Shown piece by piece: positions 27,610-36,964 of a DNA stretch of 64,000 bases. Each line of letters starts with the position of its first letter. Positions within the stretch are counted from its first letter, which is position 1. The stretch is from Desulfurobacterium pacificum (lineage in GTDB: Bacteria > Aquificota > Aquificia > Desulfurobacteriales > Desulfurobacteriaceae): assembly GCF_900182835.1 (NCBI RefSeq), contig NZ_FXUB01000001.1:434001-498000 (forward strand), given 5' to 3'. The notes under the pieces are model-generated. The model was given only the letters and a program-made list of their open reading frames with translations. It had not been told where the DNA came from and did no database searches. The position numbers and the translations under genes were made by a program.

Positions 27610-28533
27610 TTAAAAAGTAGAAGAGGTAGGAATAATAACCTTAACTTCAGTCCCTTTATTAACCTCTGAACTCAGGCTGATCTTCCAGTCGTGGAACTTA
27701 ACAATTTCTTTAACAACAGAAAGTCCTATTCCCTGTCCTTCACTATCAGGTGATTTAACGTATTTCTCAAAAACCATACGTTGAAGCTCTTCAGGAATCC
27801 CTCTTCCCGTATCTCTAACAGAAAAAACAACGCCATTCTCCCCCATTTTAAGAGTAACGTTTATCTCCCCTCTATCTGTAAATCTAACAGCGTTATCTAT
27901 AAGGTTTTTAACAAGCTGCTCAAAGAGAATCCGTTCACACCTGACATAAGCACTCTCTAAAAATAGCTTTATCTTTAAACCTTTCTCTTCAAACTTCTTT
28001 CTATAATTTCTAATAACACCTTCAACCACTGTTTTTAAATCTACTACTTCTCCTCCACTCTCCTCCAGAAAGAGCTTTCTCAAACTCCTTACTATATTTT
28101 CTATCTTTCCTACATTCTCCAGAGACTCCTCTACAATTTCCCTATCTTCCGCACAAAGATTCCTATAAGCTAACAAAAAATCCAGATTTCCCTTAACAAC
28201 CGTTAAAGGTGTTTTAATCTCATGGGAAACAGTTGAGAGTATATCTTTCTTAATCTTATGAATTCTACGCGCACACGTAACATCCCTCCTCAAAACCAAA
28301 AAGACTCCATCTAAAACCCTTTCTATTTTAAATTCAAAAATCCTCCCCCCTTCCTCCACTTCAAAATACCCTTTTCCAGCACTTTTAGCATCTTCAAAAC
28401 CTTTCACAACTTCACTAAAAGGAAACCTATCCCATAAACGCTCTTCCGTTCCAAAAATCTCCCCTTTTCCATCAACAAACAAAACATCGCCTGTCTTTTC
28501 ATTCACAAGTTTTAACAACTCTTCAAACTTCAA
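27610..28533 (-). CDS. soluble sensor histidine kinase
   Basis: This 307-aa kinase has a short PAS-like N-terminal domain (residues 1-85). The H-box is [12 protein letters not shown] with His about 104, the N-box is [11 protein letters not shown], and the G-boxes are DTGRGIP and [12 protein letters not shown]. There is no transmembrane segment, so it probably senses a cytoplasmic or membrane-associated cue. It overlaps the response-regulator gene by 11 nt with a TTG start that has only a weak SD. Confidence 0.9.
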   Translation of the reverse strand: MKFEELLKLVNEKTGDVLFVDGKGEIFGTEERLWDRFPFSEVVKGFEDAKSAGKGYFEVEEGGRIFEFKIERVLDGVFLVLRRDVTCARRIHKIKKDILSTVSHEIKTPLTVVKGNLDFLLAYRNLCAEDREIVEESLENVGKIENIVRSLRKLFLEESGGEVVDLKTVVEGVIRNYRKKFEEKGLKIKLFLESAYVRCERILFEQLVKNLIDNAVRFTDRGEINVTLKMGENGVVFSVRDTGRGIPEELQRMVFEKYVKSPDSEGQGIGLSVVKEIVKFHDWKISLSSEVNKGTEVKVIIPTSSTF

Positions 28534-29176
28534 ACCTATACCCCACTCCCCAAACAGTTTTTATACGTTCACTACCTATCTTATCTCTCAAATGTTTAAC
28601 GTGAACATCAACAACCCTGAGAGAAACGTTCTCATCTCCCCACACTTTAACTAAGAGTTCATCTTTAGAAACCACCCTACCAGCGTTATCAACCAGCACT
28701 TTCAACAACTTCTTTTCCTTCTTAGTTAGCTTCACTTTTCTTCCCTGAATAACTACTCCTTCATCAACAAATTCCAACTCTGCTGAAGAAGACATATGAA
28801 ACGTTCCTCTCCTTCTCAGTAACGCCCTTACCCTTGCAACCAATTCTTTTAAACCGAAAGGTTTAGTAAGGTAATCATCTGCCCCGCTTTCAAGCCCTTT
28901 AACCTTATCGTCCTCTTCCGAAAGAGCAGTCAGCATAAGAACAGGAACGTTAACTCCCCTATCTCTCAAGAAAGAACAAACGCTCACACCATCAGCACCA
29001 GGAAGCATTACATCAAGTATTACAAGGTCAAATTGTTCCCCATATTCAAACAACTCATTGATAAACCTTTCACCCGTTGAAAACGTTCTTACCTTTAAAC
29101 CTTCAGCCGACAGCACCCTTTTCAACAAGTTGGCTATTGAAACGTCATCCTCCACAACGGCAACCCTGAAACTCAT
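28523..29176 (-). CDS. OmpR/PhoB-family response regulator
   Basis: This 217-aa protein has a receiver domain with an acidic pocket (VVEDD, residues 7-11), a phospho-acceptor Asp near 55 ([12 protein letters not shown]) and the K in LTKPF. A winged-helix DNA-binding domain from about 130 contains [13 protein letters not shown] and [14 protein letters not shown]. The ATG at 29176 is preferred over an upstream GTG because GGAGG lies 5 nt before it. It pairs with the kinase that follows. Confidence 0.93.
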   Translation of the reverse strand: MSFRVAVVEDDVSIANLLKRVLSAEGLKVRTFSTGERFINELFEYGEQFDLVILDVMLPGADGVSVCSFLRDRGVNVPVLMLTALSEEDDKVKGLESGADDYLTKPFGLKELVARVRALLRRRGTFHMSSSAELEFVDEGVVIQGRKVKLTKKEKKLLKVLVDNAGRVVSKDELLVKVWGDENVSLRVVDVHVKHLRDKIGSERIKTVWGVGYRFEV

Positions 29177-29228
29177 AATAACCTCCACGTAGTAAAATTA
29201 AATCTTACAAAAGAAAAGGGAGGAAAGT

Positions 29229-30218
29229 TTGTCCTTTAAAAAGCTCCTCAAAGAGTTTCTAATCATTTTCTTAGTTAGCTGGGCTATAGAGTTCTTATAC
29301 ATGGGAATCAAAGGAGTTTTTGAAGGAACAACGCTTTCTCTCTTAGAAATCTCTCTTTCCTTTGACAACGCAGTAATGAACGCCGTAATCCTTTCTGGAA
29401 TGTCTCAGGTTTGGCGAAAACGCTTCCTCACCTGGGGAATGGTCTTCGCAGTTTTCGGAATGCGATTTCTCTTTCCCGTTCTCATAGTATCAATAACTTC
29501 TGGGCTCAACATGGTAAAAGTAGTGGAAATTGCACTTTCAAAACCGCTAATTTACGCACACTACCTTGAAAAAGCAGAACCTTTAATTCTTTCCTTCGGT
29601 GGTGCTTTTCTACTCATGGTTTTTATCAACTGGCTCTTTGATGCAAGCAAAGAACTCTACTGGATTAAATTTTTAGAAGAAAGAGCTTCTAAAATGGCAA
29701 AGTTAGGAGAAATAAAGCTCATATTAGCACTATCAATATCTCTCTTTATAGGATTTTTGAAAAAAGACTTTGCCATTCTCTTTGCCCTGATTTTAGGAAT
29801 ACTTCTGTTTGAAATTGTCCAGTTCATAAAAGAAGCTATTGAATACGTTAAGGAACAAAAACACTTTGACGCTGGAATTGGCGCTTTTATATACCTTGAG
29901 CTGTTAGATGCTTCATGTTCTTTAGACGGCACCGTAGGTGCTTTTGCCATTAGCCAGAACCTGATAATCATTACCGTCGGCTTATCTGTAGGTGCTTTTA
30001 TTCTCCGTTCTCTTACGCTCTATTTTGTTGAATCTGGAAAGTTAAAGCAGTTTTCCTACCTTGAACACGGCGCTCACTGGGGAATCGGTGGTTTAGGGAT
30101 AATGATGCTCTTGGAACTTTTCTATCAAATACCCGAAGTCGTCATAAGCACAGTTGCCCTTATATTTATAGTATCTTCCCTAATTTCCTCAATTAAAAGA
30201 ACAGAAAAGCTGATTTAA
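29229..30218 (+). CDS. DUF475 (TerC-superfamily) membrane protein
   Basis: This 329-aa protein has about nine membrane segments and the DUF475 signature SLSFDNAVMNAVILSGM near residue 42. A second acidic motif, LELLDASCSLDGTVGAFA, lies near 222. Relatives of the TerC group are linked to metal export or tellurite resistance, but the function here is open. The TTG start follows GGGAGG by 5 nt. It is divergent from the response regulator. Confidence 0.82.
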   Translation: MSFKKLLKEFLIIFLVSWAIEFLYMGIKGVFEGTTLSLLEISLSFDNAVMNAVILSGMSQVWRKRFLTWGMVFAVFGMRFLFPVLIVSITSGLNMVKVVEIALSKPLIYAHYLEKAEPLILSFGGAFLLMVFINWLFDASKELYWIKFLEERASKMAKLGEIKLILALSISLFIGFLKKDFAILFALILGILLFEIVQFIKEAIEYVKEQKHFDAGIGAFIYLELLDASCSLDGTVGAFAISQNLIIITVGLSVGAFILRSLTLYFVESGKLKQFSYLEHGAHWGIGGLGIMMLLELFYQIPEVVISTVALIFIVSSLISSIKRTEKLI

Positions 30219-30219
30219 A

Positions 30220-30516
30220 ATGGAAAAGCCTGTAAGACTGAACAAAGATGAAATTAGAGTAATAAAGGAAACGGTTCTACACTTTGACCCGGAAGCTGAA
30301 ATTATTCTATTCGGAAGTAGAACAGACTTATCAAAAAAAGGCGGTGACATAGATTTACTAATCGTATCTTCTAAAATTAAACACAGAGAACGAAGGAAAA
30401 TACGTGTAGAACTCTTTAAAAAGTTAGGAGATAGAAAAATAGACATTGTTACAACGGAAAACCCTTCAAAAAGTGCATTTACAGCGTTAGCATACAAATA
30501 CGGAGTAAAACTATGA
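30220..30516 (+). CDS. mntA: MntA-like minimal nucleotidyltransferase antitoxin (module 2)
   Basis: This 98-aa protein has the GSR motif at 32-34, D43-I-D45 in GGDIDL, and GDRKIDIV near 76. It is clearly paralogous to the 15564-15863 protein. It starts 1 nt after the DUF475 stop and overlaps hepT by 4 nt. It is predicted to AMPylate its HEPN partner. Confidence 0.84.
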   Translation: MEKPVRLNKDEIRVIKETVLHFDPEAEIILFGSRTDLSKKGGDIDLLIVSSKIKHRERRKIRVELFKKLGDRKIDIVTTENPSKSAFTALAYKYGVKL

Positions 30517-30959
30517 CATTAGAAGAAAGAAAAAAACTTTTCTGCGAAAGCTGGAAGCAGTTCAAGCAAAACCTCAAGCTTCTTAAAACTTCTATAGAGA
30601 GAATAAAAAACCTTGACAAACTTGATGAAATTCAAAGAGGAGAAGCTATAGAAGCCTTTTTAAGCAGATACTCACGAACAGTTGACCTTTTAATAAACAG
30701 AGTCCTAAGAGGATTAGACATCCTTGAAATGGAAGACACCTCAAAAAAACTTGACATAGTCATAAGAGCGGAAAAAAGAGGGTTCATCAAAGACTTCAAC
30801 GTCTTAATAGAAATGAAGGACCTACGAAACGAATTAGCCCACGAGTACGTTCAGGAAAGATTAGAAGCCAGAATAGAAGAAGCTCTTCAATACAGCCTGG
30901 AAATTTTCATAATAGCAGAAAAAATAGAAAAGTATCTAAAAGAAAATCGCTACTGCTAG
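30513..30959 (+). CDS. hepT: HepT-like HEPN ribonuclease toxin (module 2)
   Basis: This 148-aa helical protein has RNELAHEY near residue 110 as the R-x4-H-x-Y catalytic motif. It is paralogous to the 15106-15567 toxin. It ends with 4 nt overlapping the convergent YlxP-like gene. Confidence 0.83.
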   Translation: MTLEERKKLFCESWKQFKQNLKLLKTSIERIKNLDKLDEIQRGEAIEAFLSRYSRTVDLLINRVLRGLDILEMEDTSKKLDIVIRAEKRGFIKDFNVLIEMKDLRNELAHEYVQERLEARIEEALQYSLEIFIIAEKIEKYLKENRYC

Positions 30960-31243
30960 ATAAATTCCTTGTAATATCTCGCCAGATTTCCGGGTACAAT
31001 TTCCTCAACAAAAGAGATAACGCTTTCAAGCGTAGCGTCAACAATTTTCTGGCTCGTTCCAGCAGAAACGCAAACTATCACAGAACTCTGCCACTTATCA
31101 TGGTCACCTGCTTCGGTAACAGAAACGTTAAACTTCTTTTTGATTCGCTCAACTACCCGTTTAACAACAGCCCTTTTCTCTTTCAAAGAGTGTGCCTGAG
31201 GAATAAAAAGGTGAAGCTCCAAAACACCTATCACAACACCCAT
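30956..31243 (-). CDS. DUF503 (YlxP-like) protein
   Basis: This 95-aa ferredoxin-like protein has the DUF503 signatures HLFIPQAHSLKEKRAVVKRV and KFNVSVTEAGDHDKWQ. In many bacteria ylxP sits near infB/rbfA and is linked to ribosome maturation, but here it stands outside that cluster. It lies 9 nt after the unknown gene at 31253-31654. Confidence 0.85.
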   Translation of the reverse strand: MGVVIGVLELHLFIPQAHSLKEKRAVVKRVVERIKKKFNVSVTEAGDHDKWQSSVIVCVSAGTSQKIVDATLESVISFVEEIVPGNLARYYKEFI

Positions 31244-31252
31244 CTAACCCTC

Positions 31253-31654
31253 TCAGGAAAGGAAAACTTTATTCCACTCCTGACGGATAGAATCCCTTAT
31301 ATCCATGTAGTCTTTTCCTTCTTCCATAGCTTTCTCTATCGCCGGCGAAAACACTTTGTAGTAAAAATCCTCCCCCATCCTCCTTATTATCTTCTCATCA
31401 AACTCCGGCGCAGAAGCTATTTTTTCCCACCACTTTTCCTTCGTCTTACCCTCAACATAAGCCTTGGTAGCACCTTTATACTTCAATCTGTGCCCGTAAA
31501 ACTTTCTTGCAGCCACAACTTTAGCAACGGCAAGCCCGTAAGCTTTAGCATCGTCGTCCGAAAAACCATACTCTTTCTTTGCTTTAAGCCTGTTCCACTC
31601 AGCAAAAACGTCAAATCGCCTGATAGGTGCAAGCGGTTTTATCTCTTCACTCAT
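31253..31654 (-). CDS. small uncharacterised cytoplasmic protein
   Basis: I do not recognise this 133-aa protein. It is mostly helical, rich in Lys, Glu and aromatic residues (FYGHRLKYKG, KEKWWEKIAS, MGEDFYYKVF), and has no Cys, signal peptide or membrane segment. It lies between the flippase-like gene (1 nt upstream) and ylxP, which suggests co-transcription. Confidence 0.65.
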   Translation of the reverse strand: MSEEIKPLAPIRRFDVFAEWNRLKAKKEYGFSDDDAKAYGLAVAKVVAARKFYGHRLKYKGATKAYVEGKTKEKWWEKIASAPEFDEKIIRRMGEDFYYKVFSPAIEKAMEEGKDYMDIRDSIRQEWNKVFLS

Positions 31655-31655
31655 G

Positions 31656-32567
31656 CTACACCTCGTAAAAACCTTTAGAGCGGCGTCTCATCAGATAAAT
31701 CCACCCCAGAGCTGCCAGTATCCCCGACATTAAAAGTAATATCAAATGGAAGTAAAAAGCAACCGTCAGAGCGTAAGAAGTATTCACGCCGAGTAGTTTA
31801 AAACCGCCCACCATACCAGCTTCGTAAGTTCCAAAACCTGCAAAGCTGTGAATCGGTAGAATCGTCGTCAGCTCCCCAAAAGTAGAAACGAAAACGGTTT
31901 GAAAGAAAGAGAGGTTTAAATCACCCCCCTTTATAATAAAGTAAAAAGAAGCAAACTTAGTAAACCACGTAAGCAGAGAATAAAGGAAAAGACGAACAAT
32001 TTTCCTGAAAGAAATAAAAGTGCTTGCAAAAGTTACAATAGCCGCAATAACGGAAAACCTTAACTTTAAGCGATTTAAAACTTTCACTACCAACCAAAAC
32101 CCAAGAAACAACAAAACCACGATTAAAAAAGAAAGCCATATTAACTCTTTATTTTGAAAAGCCACCGCAAACACCGAAACGGTAAAAATGGCAGACAAAG
32201 ATAAAAGGTCTAAAAACCTAACAAACAACAAAGCCGTTGAAGAAGCGTGAACCTCAACACCGAAAAGCTTTTTCAGAATTATAGGAAACGAAGCTTCACC
32301 AGAGCGAAACGGAAGAACGTTGTTAAAGAACGTGTGAACGCTCATAACTGCCATCATGTCAGAAACGGAAATAGAAGAAAAAATCACCGAAAACCTTAAA
32401 GCTCTAAAGTAGTAAGTCAACGCATAAAGTATCAGAGAAACGGCAACAAACCTTAAATCAAGGTTCTCAAAAATTTCCGGCAATCTACTGAAAACGCCGT
32501 AGCGCCACAGAAAGAAGAAAAATACAACTAAAATTAGAACAGGAACGAAATATTTACTTCTCTTCAA
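31656..32567 (-). CDS. LPG-synthase-TM / UPF0104-type membrane protein (flippase-like)
   Basis: This 303-aa protein has about eight membrane segments of the lysylphosphatidylglycerol-synthase transmembrane type. Supporting motifs are NNVLPFRSGEASFPIILKK near residue 87 and LPIHSFAGFGTYEAGMVGG near 235. Such proteins often translocate lipids or act with glycosyltransferases. It overlaps the GT2 gene by 14 nt, which supports a shared envelope-lipid pathway. The precise substrate is unknown. Confidence 0.8.
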   Translation of the reverse strand: MKRSKYFVPVLILVVFFFFLWRYGVFSRLPEIFENLDLRFVAVSLILYALTYYFRALRFSVIFSSISVSDMMAVMSVHTFFNNVLPFRSGEASFPIILKKLFGVEVHASSTALLFVRFLDLLSLSAIFTVSVFAVAFQNKELIWLSFLIVVLLFLGFWLVVKVLNRLKLRFSVIAAIVTFASTFISFRKIVRLFLYSLLTWFTKFASFYFIIKGGDLNLSFFQTVFVSTFGELTTILPIHSFAGFGTYEAGMVGGFKLLGVNTSYALTVAFYFHLILLLMSGILAALGWIYLMRRRSKGFYEV

Positions 32568-33519
32568 CGTTTACAGTTCTCCCCACAACGTAAGGCGTTT
32601 TATTCTGCGACTCGTAATAGATTCTCATCAGGATTTCACTTATTATTCCAGTAGTGAACATCTGCAAACCGGAAAGTATAAAGAGAACGGAAATAATAAG
32701 AAGTGGCCTCCCGCCAATGGAATGCCCTAACAGCTTTAATCCTAATAAATAAAGGAAAGAAACACTGCCTATAAGTAGCAAGATTAATCCCAATATTCCA
32801 AAAAAGTGAATGGGTTTCTGCATAAACTTCTTCAAGAACCAGATAAAAATAAGGTCAACAATAACTTTAAAGGTCCTTGAAATCCCGTATTTAGACTTTC
32901 CGTAAATCCTCGGATGGTGCTTTACCGGAATTTCTATTATCTTAGAAGTAGAAGTTACCGTCGAAGCTAAAGCAGGAATAAACCTGTGAAGTTCACCGTA
33001 TAAGCGTACTTTTTTTATTACATCACTTCTATAAGCCTTCAAAGTGCAGCCGTAATCATGAATTCTGACGCCGGTAATTTTACCTATAAGCCAGTTGGCT
33101 ATTTTAGACGGCAACTTCCGTGAAATTGCAGCATCTTTTCTGTTCTTTCTCCAGCCGCTAACAACATCATAACCTTCCTCTATTTTCTCAAGTAACCTTG
33201 GTATGTCTTCAGGGTCGTTCTGCAAATCTCCGTCCATAGTGATAATCACATCACCTGTCGCAAAATCCATTCCAGCCATCATCGCAGAAGTTTGTCCAAA
33301 GTTCCTCGCAAACTCAATAACCTTAACTTTCTTATCTTTAGAAGCAATCTCCTCAAGTATTTCTCTCGTTCTATCGGTGCTTCCATCATCAACAAATATG
33401 ATTTCGTAACCAATACCAAGGTTATCAAGAACTTTCTTTAGCTTATCGTAAAGGATAGGAACGTTTTCTTCCTCATTAAAAACAGGAATTACGATAGAAA
33501 CTTTTTTTACTTTTTCCAT
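32554..33519 (-). CDS. family 2 glycosyltransferase, polyprenyl-phosphate type
   Basis: This 321-aa enzyme has a GT-A domain: VSIVIPVFNEEENV, FVDDGSTDRT near residue 41, and the DGDLQNDPEDIP metal-binding block near 97. Two C-terminal membrane helices follow (about 235-260 and 270-300). This is the ArnC/DPM1-like architecture that charges undecaprenyl phosphate with a sugar. The GT39 enzyme encoded next door could use that lipid-linked sugar. It overlaps that gene by 13 nt. Confidence 0.88.
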   Translation of the reverse strand: MEKVKKVSIVIPVFNEEENVPILYDKLKKVLDNLGIGYEIIFVDDGSTDRTREILEEIASKDKKVKVIEFARNFGQTSAMMAGMDFATGDVIITMDGDLQNDPEDIPRLLEKIEEGYDVVSGWRKNRKDAAISRKLPSKIANWLIGKITGVRIHDYGCTLKAYRSDVIKKVRLYGELHRFIPALASTVTSTSKIIEIPVKHHPRIYGKSKYGISRTFKVIVDLIFIWFLKKFMQKPIHFFGILGLILLLIGSVSFLYLLGLKLLGHSIGGRPLLIISVLFILSGLQMFTTGIISEILMRIYYESQNKTPYVVGRTVNVEEK

Positions 33520-35060
33520 TCTCCACTCCTGTCAGCGTTGGAAATAATAACTAAAGAATGCTTCGTAATTAATTCTTTTCTTTTATCAATAATTCTATAC
33601 GGTGCGTGCAGCCTGCTTAACCTGTTCTCTCTCGTAACTATGTAAACAGGCGTATTGCTTCTCAGCAACTTTTCTGCCTCTTTAAATCCTATACTTTTAA
33701 GCTGACCGCTCCTGAATCTGTAAACGATTTCAGGACTTTCGTAATTAAGGAAATAAAACTTACAGTTCTTGCACTTCAAAGCTATCTGCCTCAACTCTTC
33801 TCCTATTACAGGCTTTGCTCTCAGCGGTTGAAGAACAGGCAGGGTAACCCACTTAAAGAACAACATACCTAAAATAAAAGAAGTCGTTATAGGTTTTAAG
33901 TAATCTCTCTTCCACACTGCGTAGATAACGCCAGCTAACGGCGGAATAAGGAAAACTGCCCCAAGCAAATTCCAGTGTTTGTAAACAAAAAATCCAACCC
34001 CAGCAACAAACAGCACAAAAAACACAAAAAGCGTCAGCAACGCCGGAATTAAAGACCTCTCCTTCTTTAAATACCAGGTAACTATAACGGCAAAAGCAGG
34101 AAAAGACGGCAGCAAGTAGTGCGCCAATTTCGTATGTGCTATCTGGAAGAAGAGAAAAACGCCGAAAAACCAGCAAAAAGCAAACAGTAACAGGTCGTCG
34201 GTAAAAATCTCCTTATCTTTCCATGCCCTGTAAACGGCGAACAAAAAGAAGAAAGAAAACGGCAGATAAAGCCAGAAGTAGTTGGCAAAGTAATACCACC
34301 ATTCTGTCGGATGCCCCGGCACCTTACCAAAAAACCGGTGAAAGTTATGAAAAACTATGAAATCCCTGAAAAACTCGTAACCGTGTTTATAAAAAATCGC
34401 CCCATACCAGGGCAGAACAACGGCAAAGTAAATCAAAAACCCGGAAAACCACGGAATTTCTTTTAACGTTTTAATCAGGTCGCGCCTGAAAATCAAGTAA
34501 ACAACAGCTATAAATCCAGGCAAAACCAGACCAACAGGTCCTTTAGTCAGTGTCGCAAAACCGCTAAACAAAAACGCCAGCAAATAAAACTTTTTTGATT
34601 TCTGGTGATAACCCTCGTAAAACGCAACAAGCGAAGCAGATATGAAGAACGTCAAAACGATGTCCGGCATGGCAACTGAAGACATAATAATGAAATCAAG
34701 AAGAGACAGCAAAACCAGAGAAGACCAAAAAGCAAAATCCTCGTCCTTCCTCCTGACAAGCCACAGATACAGCAGCAAAATCGTCAAAACGCCAAAAATA
34801 GAAACGAAAAACCTTCCACCGAACTCGTTAACGCCAAAAATCTTATAACCGGCAACAATTATCCAGTAAATCAAAATAGGTTTATCAAAGCGATATTCGT
34901 AATTGTAGTAGGGCGTTATATAATCACCGCTGACGACCATTTCTCGTGCAGCTTCAAGATACTTCGGCTCATCCTTATCAAAAGCGGTGTAAAGACCGTT
35001 AGGCAACACCAGAAGAATTAAAGAAAGTAAAACAAGAATCCACAAACGCCTGCTTTTCAT
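33507..35060 (-). CDS. ArnT-like family 39 glycosyltransferase (copy 1)
   Basis: This 517-aa polytopic enzyme has the periplasmic acidic motif of GT39/ArnT near residue 29 (FDKDEPKYLEAAREM) and FDKPILIYWI near 58. About ten to twelve membrane helices and a small C-terminal soluble domain follow. ArnT enzymes add aminoarabinose or other sugars from a polyprenyl donor to lipid A. Given the GT2 gene downstream, donor and transferase are probably co-expressed. The acceptor is inferred. Confidence 0.88.
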   Translation of the reverse strand: MKSRRLWILVLLSLILLVLPNGLYTAFDKDEPKYLEAAREMVVSGDYITPYYNYEYRFDKPILIYWIIVAGYKIFGVNEFGGRFFVSIFGVLTILLLYLWLVRRKDEDFAFWSSLVLLSLLDFIIMSSVAMPDIVLTFFISASLVAFYEGYHQKSKKFYLLAFLFSGFATLTKGPVGLVLPGFIAVVYLIFRRDLIKTLKEIPWFSGFLIYFAVVLPWYGAIFYKHGYEFFRDFIVFHNFHRFFGKVPGHPTEWWYYFANYFWLYLPFSFFFLFAVYRAWKDKEIFTDDLLLFAFCWFFGVFLFFQIAHTKLAHYLLPSFPAFAVIVTWYLKKERSLIPALLTLFVFFVLFVAGVGFFVYKHWNLLGAVFLIPPLAGVIYAVWKRDYLKPITTSFILGMLFFKWVTLPVLQPLRAKPVIGEELRQIALKCKNCKFYFLNYESPEIVYRFRSGQLKSIGFKEAEKLLRSNTPVYIVTRENRLSRLHAPYRIIDKRKELITKHSLVIISNADRSGEWKK

Positions 35061-35132
35061 TGTCTAAAACCCTTAAAAGTTACAAATTTCCTGTGAGAGT
35101 TTACCACGCAAACTGCGACTTTACAATTAAAG

Positions 35133-35138
35133 TATAAT
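35133..35138 (+). promoter_or_regulatory. -10 element for the zinc-ribbon gene
   Basis: A perfect TATAAT lies in the 94-nt divergent gap, 17 nt before the ATG of the zinc-ribbon gene. GGAGAGGAG follows as SD. I do not see a good -35 hexamer. Confidence 0.4.
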
Positions 35139-35154
35139 ACCCGCGGAGAGGAGA

Positions 35155-35409
35155 ATGGAAAGCTACAAAAAGCTACTAAAGTGTTCTACCTGCGGAAACG
35201 TAGGAGAATTTGAGTACATAGGCTCAAGAGATGTGAACAAAACTGGCGACGTTGCCGACATCATAGGAAGTAAAAGTATGTGGATTAGTTATTTTAAATG
35301 TCCCAACTGTGGAAGCATTGAAGTTGACTTTCATCCCGTCGGTGAAGAACCGGACATTCCGGCAGAGTTTTTCAGAGAGGTAGGCAGTGACGGAAAAGAA
35401 AACCCTTAA
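35155..35409 (+). CDS. small zinc-ribbon protein
   Basis: This 84-aa protein has two CxxC knuckles, CSTC at residues 10-13 and CPNC near 50, forming a predicted zinc ribbon. I cannot assign a family or function. It overlaps the downstream GT39 gene by 23 nt and is likely co-transcribed with it. Confidence 0.7.
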   Translation: MESYKKLLKCSTCGNVGEFEYIGSRDVNKTGDVADIIGSKSMWISYFKCPNCGSIEVDFHPVGEEPDIPAEFFREVGSDGKENP

Positions 35410-36964
35410 ATACACACTGATTCTTTTATTCTTTTCTCTATTTGCGAATTTAGGCACATTCACGCTCCACCATGAAGAGCCAAGAAGAGGCATAATAACC
35501 TTTGAAATGCTGAAAAGCGGCAATTTCCTTCAACCTACCGTTTTAGGAGAGCCCTATTTTAAAAAGCCACCTTTTCACGAATGGATAACATCCATAACCT
35601 CGTTCATCGCAGGGCACGTTTCCGAATTCACCCTCCGCTTTCCTTCTGTCTTAGCAGTTTTGTTAACCTCCCTTCTAATCTACCTATTTGGAAAAAGATT
35701 TTTAGATAAAAAAACCGCCATTTTCGGCGCTCTGATATATCCAACTTTCTTTGTAGTTCTCTTCGGATACTCTACAAAGTGTGAACCGGACGTTCTTTTT
35801 TCTCTGATGGTTACTCTATCCATCTTTTCGTGGTTCTACTTCCTGAAAAACGAAAAAGTCCTGACAGCATGGATTTCAGGATACTTTTTTATATCGTTAG
35901 CATTGCTAACTAAAGGGCTTCCAGCAATTCACTTCTTCTATATCTTCATCTTCTCTTACGCTATTATCTGGCGAAAAGAAATTAAAAAAATCCTCACCCC
36001 TCTCCACCTCTTAGGCGCAATTATAGGTTTAATACCTTTCACAGCGTGGCTTTTCGCCGTCAACACCAAAAAGGCACTGCTCACGCTGGTATATGAAGTT
36101 ATCGCCAGAGCCCCCGAACACCACTCAATAACCTTTACAATTAAAAGATATCTATCTTTCCCATTGAGACTGATAGCAGCAACTGTTCCCTGGTCGTTGA
36201 TAATCATCTACTACTGCCTTAAGAAGAAAATCCCCGTCAAACTCCTTTTTGAAAACGAAACAGTAAAGTTCCTGTTACTTTCATCACTTTTAAACATAGC
36301 CGTTTACTGGATTTTCCCCGGAAGCAGGTTGAGATACATAATACCGGCACTTCCAATGCTATCCTTAGTTATAGCCTACGCCCTCAAAGAGCAGGTTATA
36401 CTTCATAAAAGAGCGAAAAAATCTTTCCAGTTCTTCCTTGAGATTTCCGTTCCAGTCCTTATAGTCGCAGGAGTTATAATTTCCCACAATTCCTCTTTAA
36501 TTCTCAAAGAAACAATAGCCTTTTTAGCTTTTTCTTACTTTCTCTATTTCTACGTCCTGCCAAAAATCAACTTTACCAACCTGATAACCTTTACATTTTT
36601 ATTTATGGTTCTTCTAAGAGCAATTTACAGTTGTTACTACATACCGATAGCTCAACTCAAATATCCGCCTTATAGAGCAGAAGGCAAGAAAGTCGCAGAA
36701 ATAACAAAAGACTTCTCTCTATTCACCAAAACAAAATATCTGCAGTTCTGCTTCTATGTAGAAACATTTAGAGACAAAATCTTAAAGTTCACCAAACATC
36801 CACCCAAAAACTCTCTGTTCCTGTCTGAAAAGCCGGAAGCCAACGTTCTATACACTGCTAAAGTAGGAAAGAAAACGTTTTACGTATGCTCTTATTCTGT
36901 TAAAGAGCTTAAAATTCCCGGCAAAACTTCAGAAGCAGAAGCGCGAAAGACAAAATCACAGTAA
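35387..36964 (+). CDS. ArnT-like family 39 glycosyltransferase (copy 2)
   Basis: This 525-aa membrane protein has the GT39 acidic motif HHEEPRRGIITFEML near residue 25 and a following FKKPPFHEWI block near 60. Multiple helices follow, with SRLRYIIPALPML near 312 and a short soluble C-terminus. It is divergent from copy 1 and distant in sequence. It probably glycosylates a lipid or protein on the periplasmic side. The GTG start is coupled to the zinc-ribbon gene. Its 3' end overlaps cobB by 73 nt convergently. Confidence 0.85.
   Translation: MTEKKTLKYTLILLFFSLFANLGTFTLHHEEPRRGIITFEMLKSGNFLQPTVLGEPYFKKPPFHEWITSITSFIAGHVSEFTLRFPSVLAVLLTSLLIYLFGKRFLDKKTAIFGALIYPTFFVVLFGYSTKCEPDVLFSLMVTLSIFSWFYFLKNEKVLTAWISGYFFISLALLTKGLPAIHFFYIFIFSYAIIWRKEIKKILTPLHLLGAIIGLIPFTAWLFAVNTKKALLTLVYEVIARAPEHHSITFTIKRYLSFPLRLIAATVPWSLIIIYYCLKKKIPVKLLFENETVKFLLLSSLLNIAVYWIFPGSRLRYIIPALPMLSLVIAYALKEQVILHKRAKKSFQFFLEISVPVLIVAGVIISHNSSLILKETIAFLAFSYFLYFYVLPKINFTNLITFTFLFMVLLRAIYSCYYIPIAQLKYPPYRAEGKKVAEITKDFSLFTKTKYLQFCFYVETFRDKILKFTKHPPKNSLFLSEKPEANVLYTAKVGKKTFYVCSYSVKELKIPGKTSEAEARKTKSQ

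Noticed and set aside
31100-31678. 192-aa plus-strand frame opposite ylxP and its neighbour
   Set aside because: It is antisense to two coupled genes, has Phe/Leu/Arg-rich composition typical of a shadow frame, and no family resemblance.
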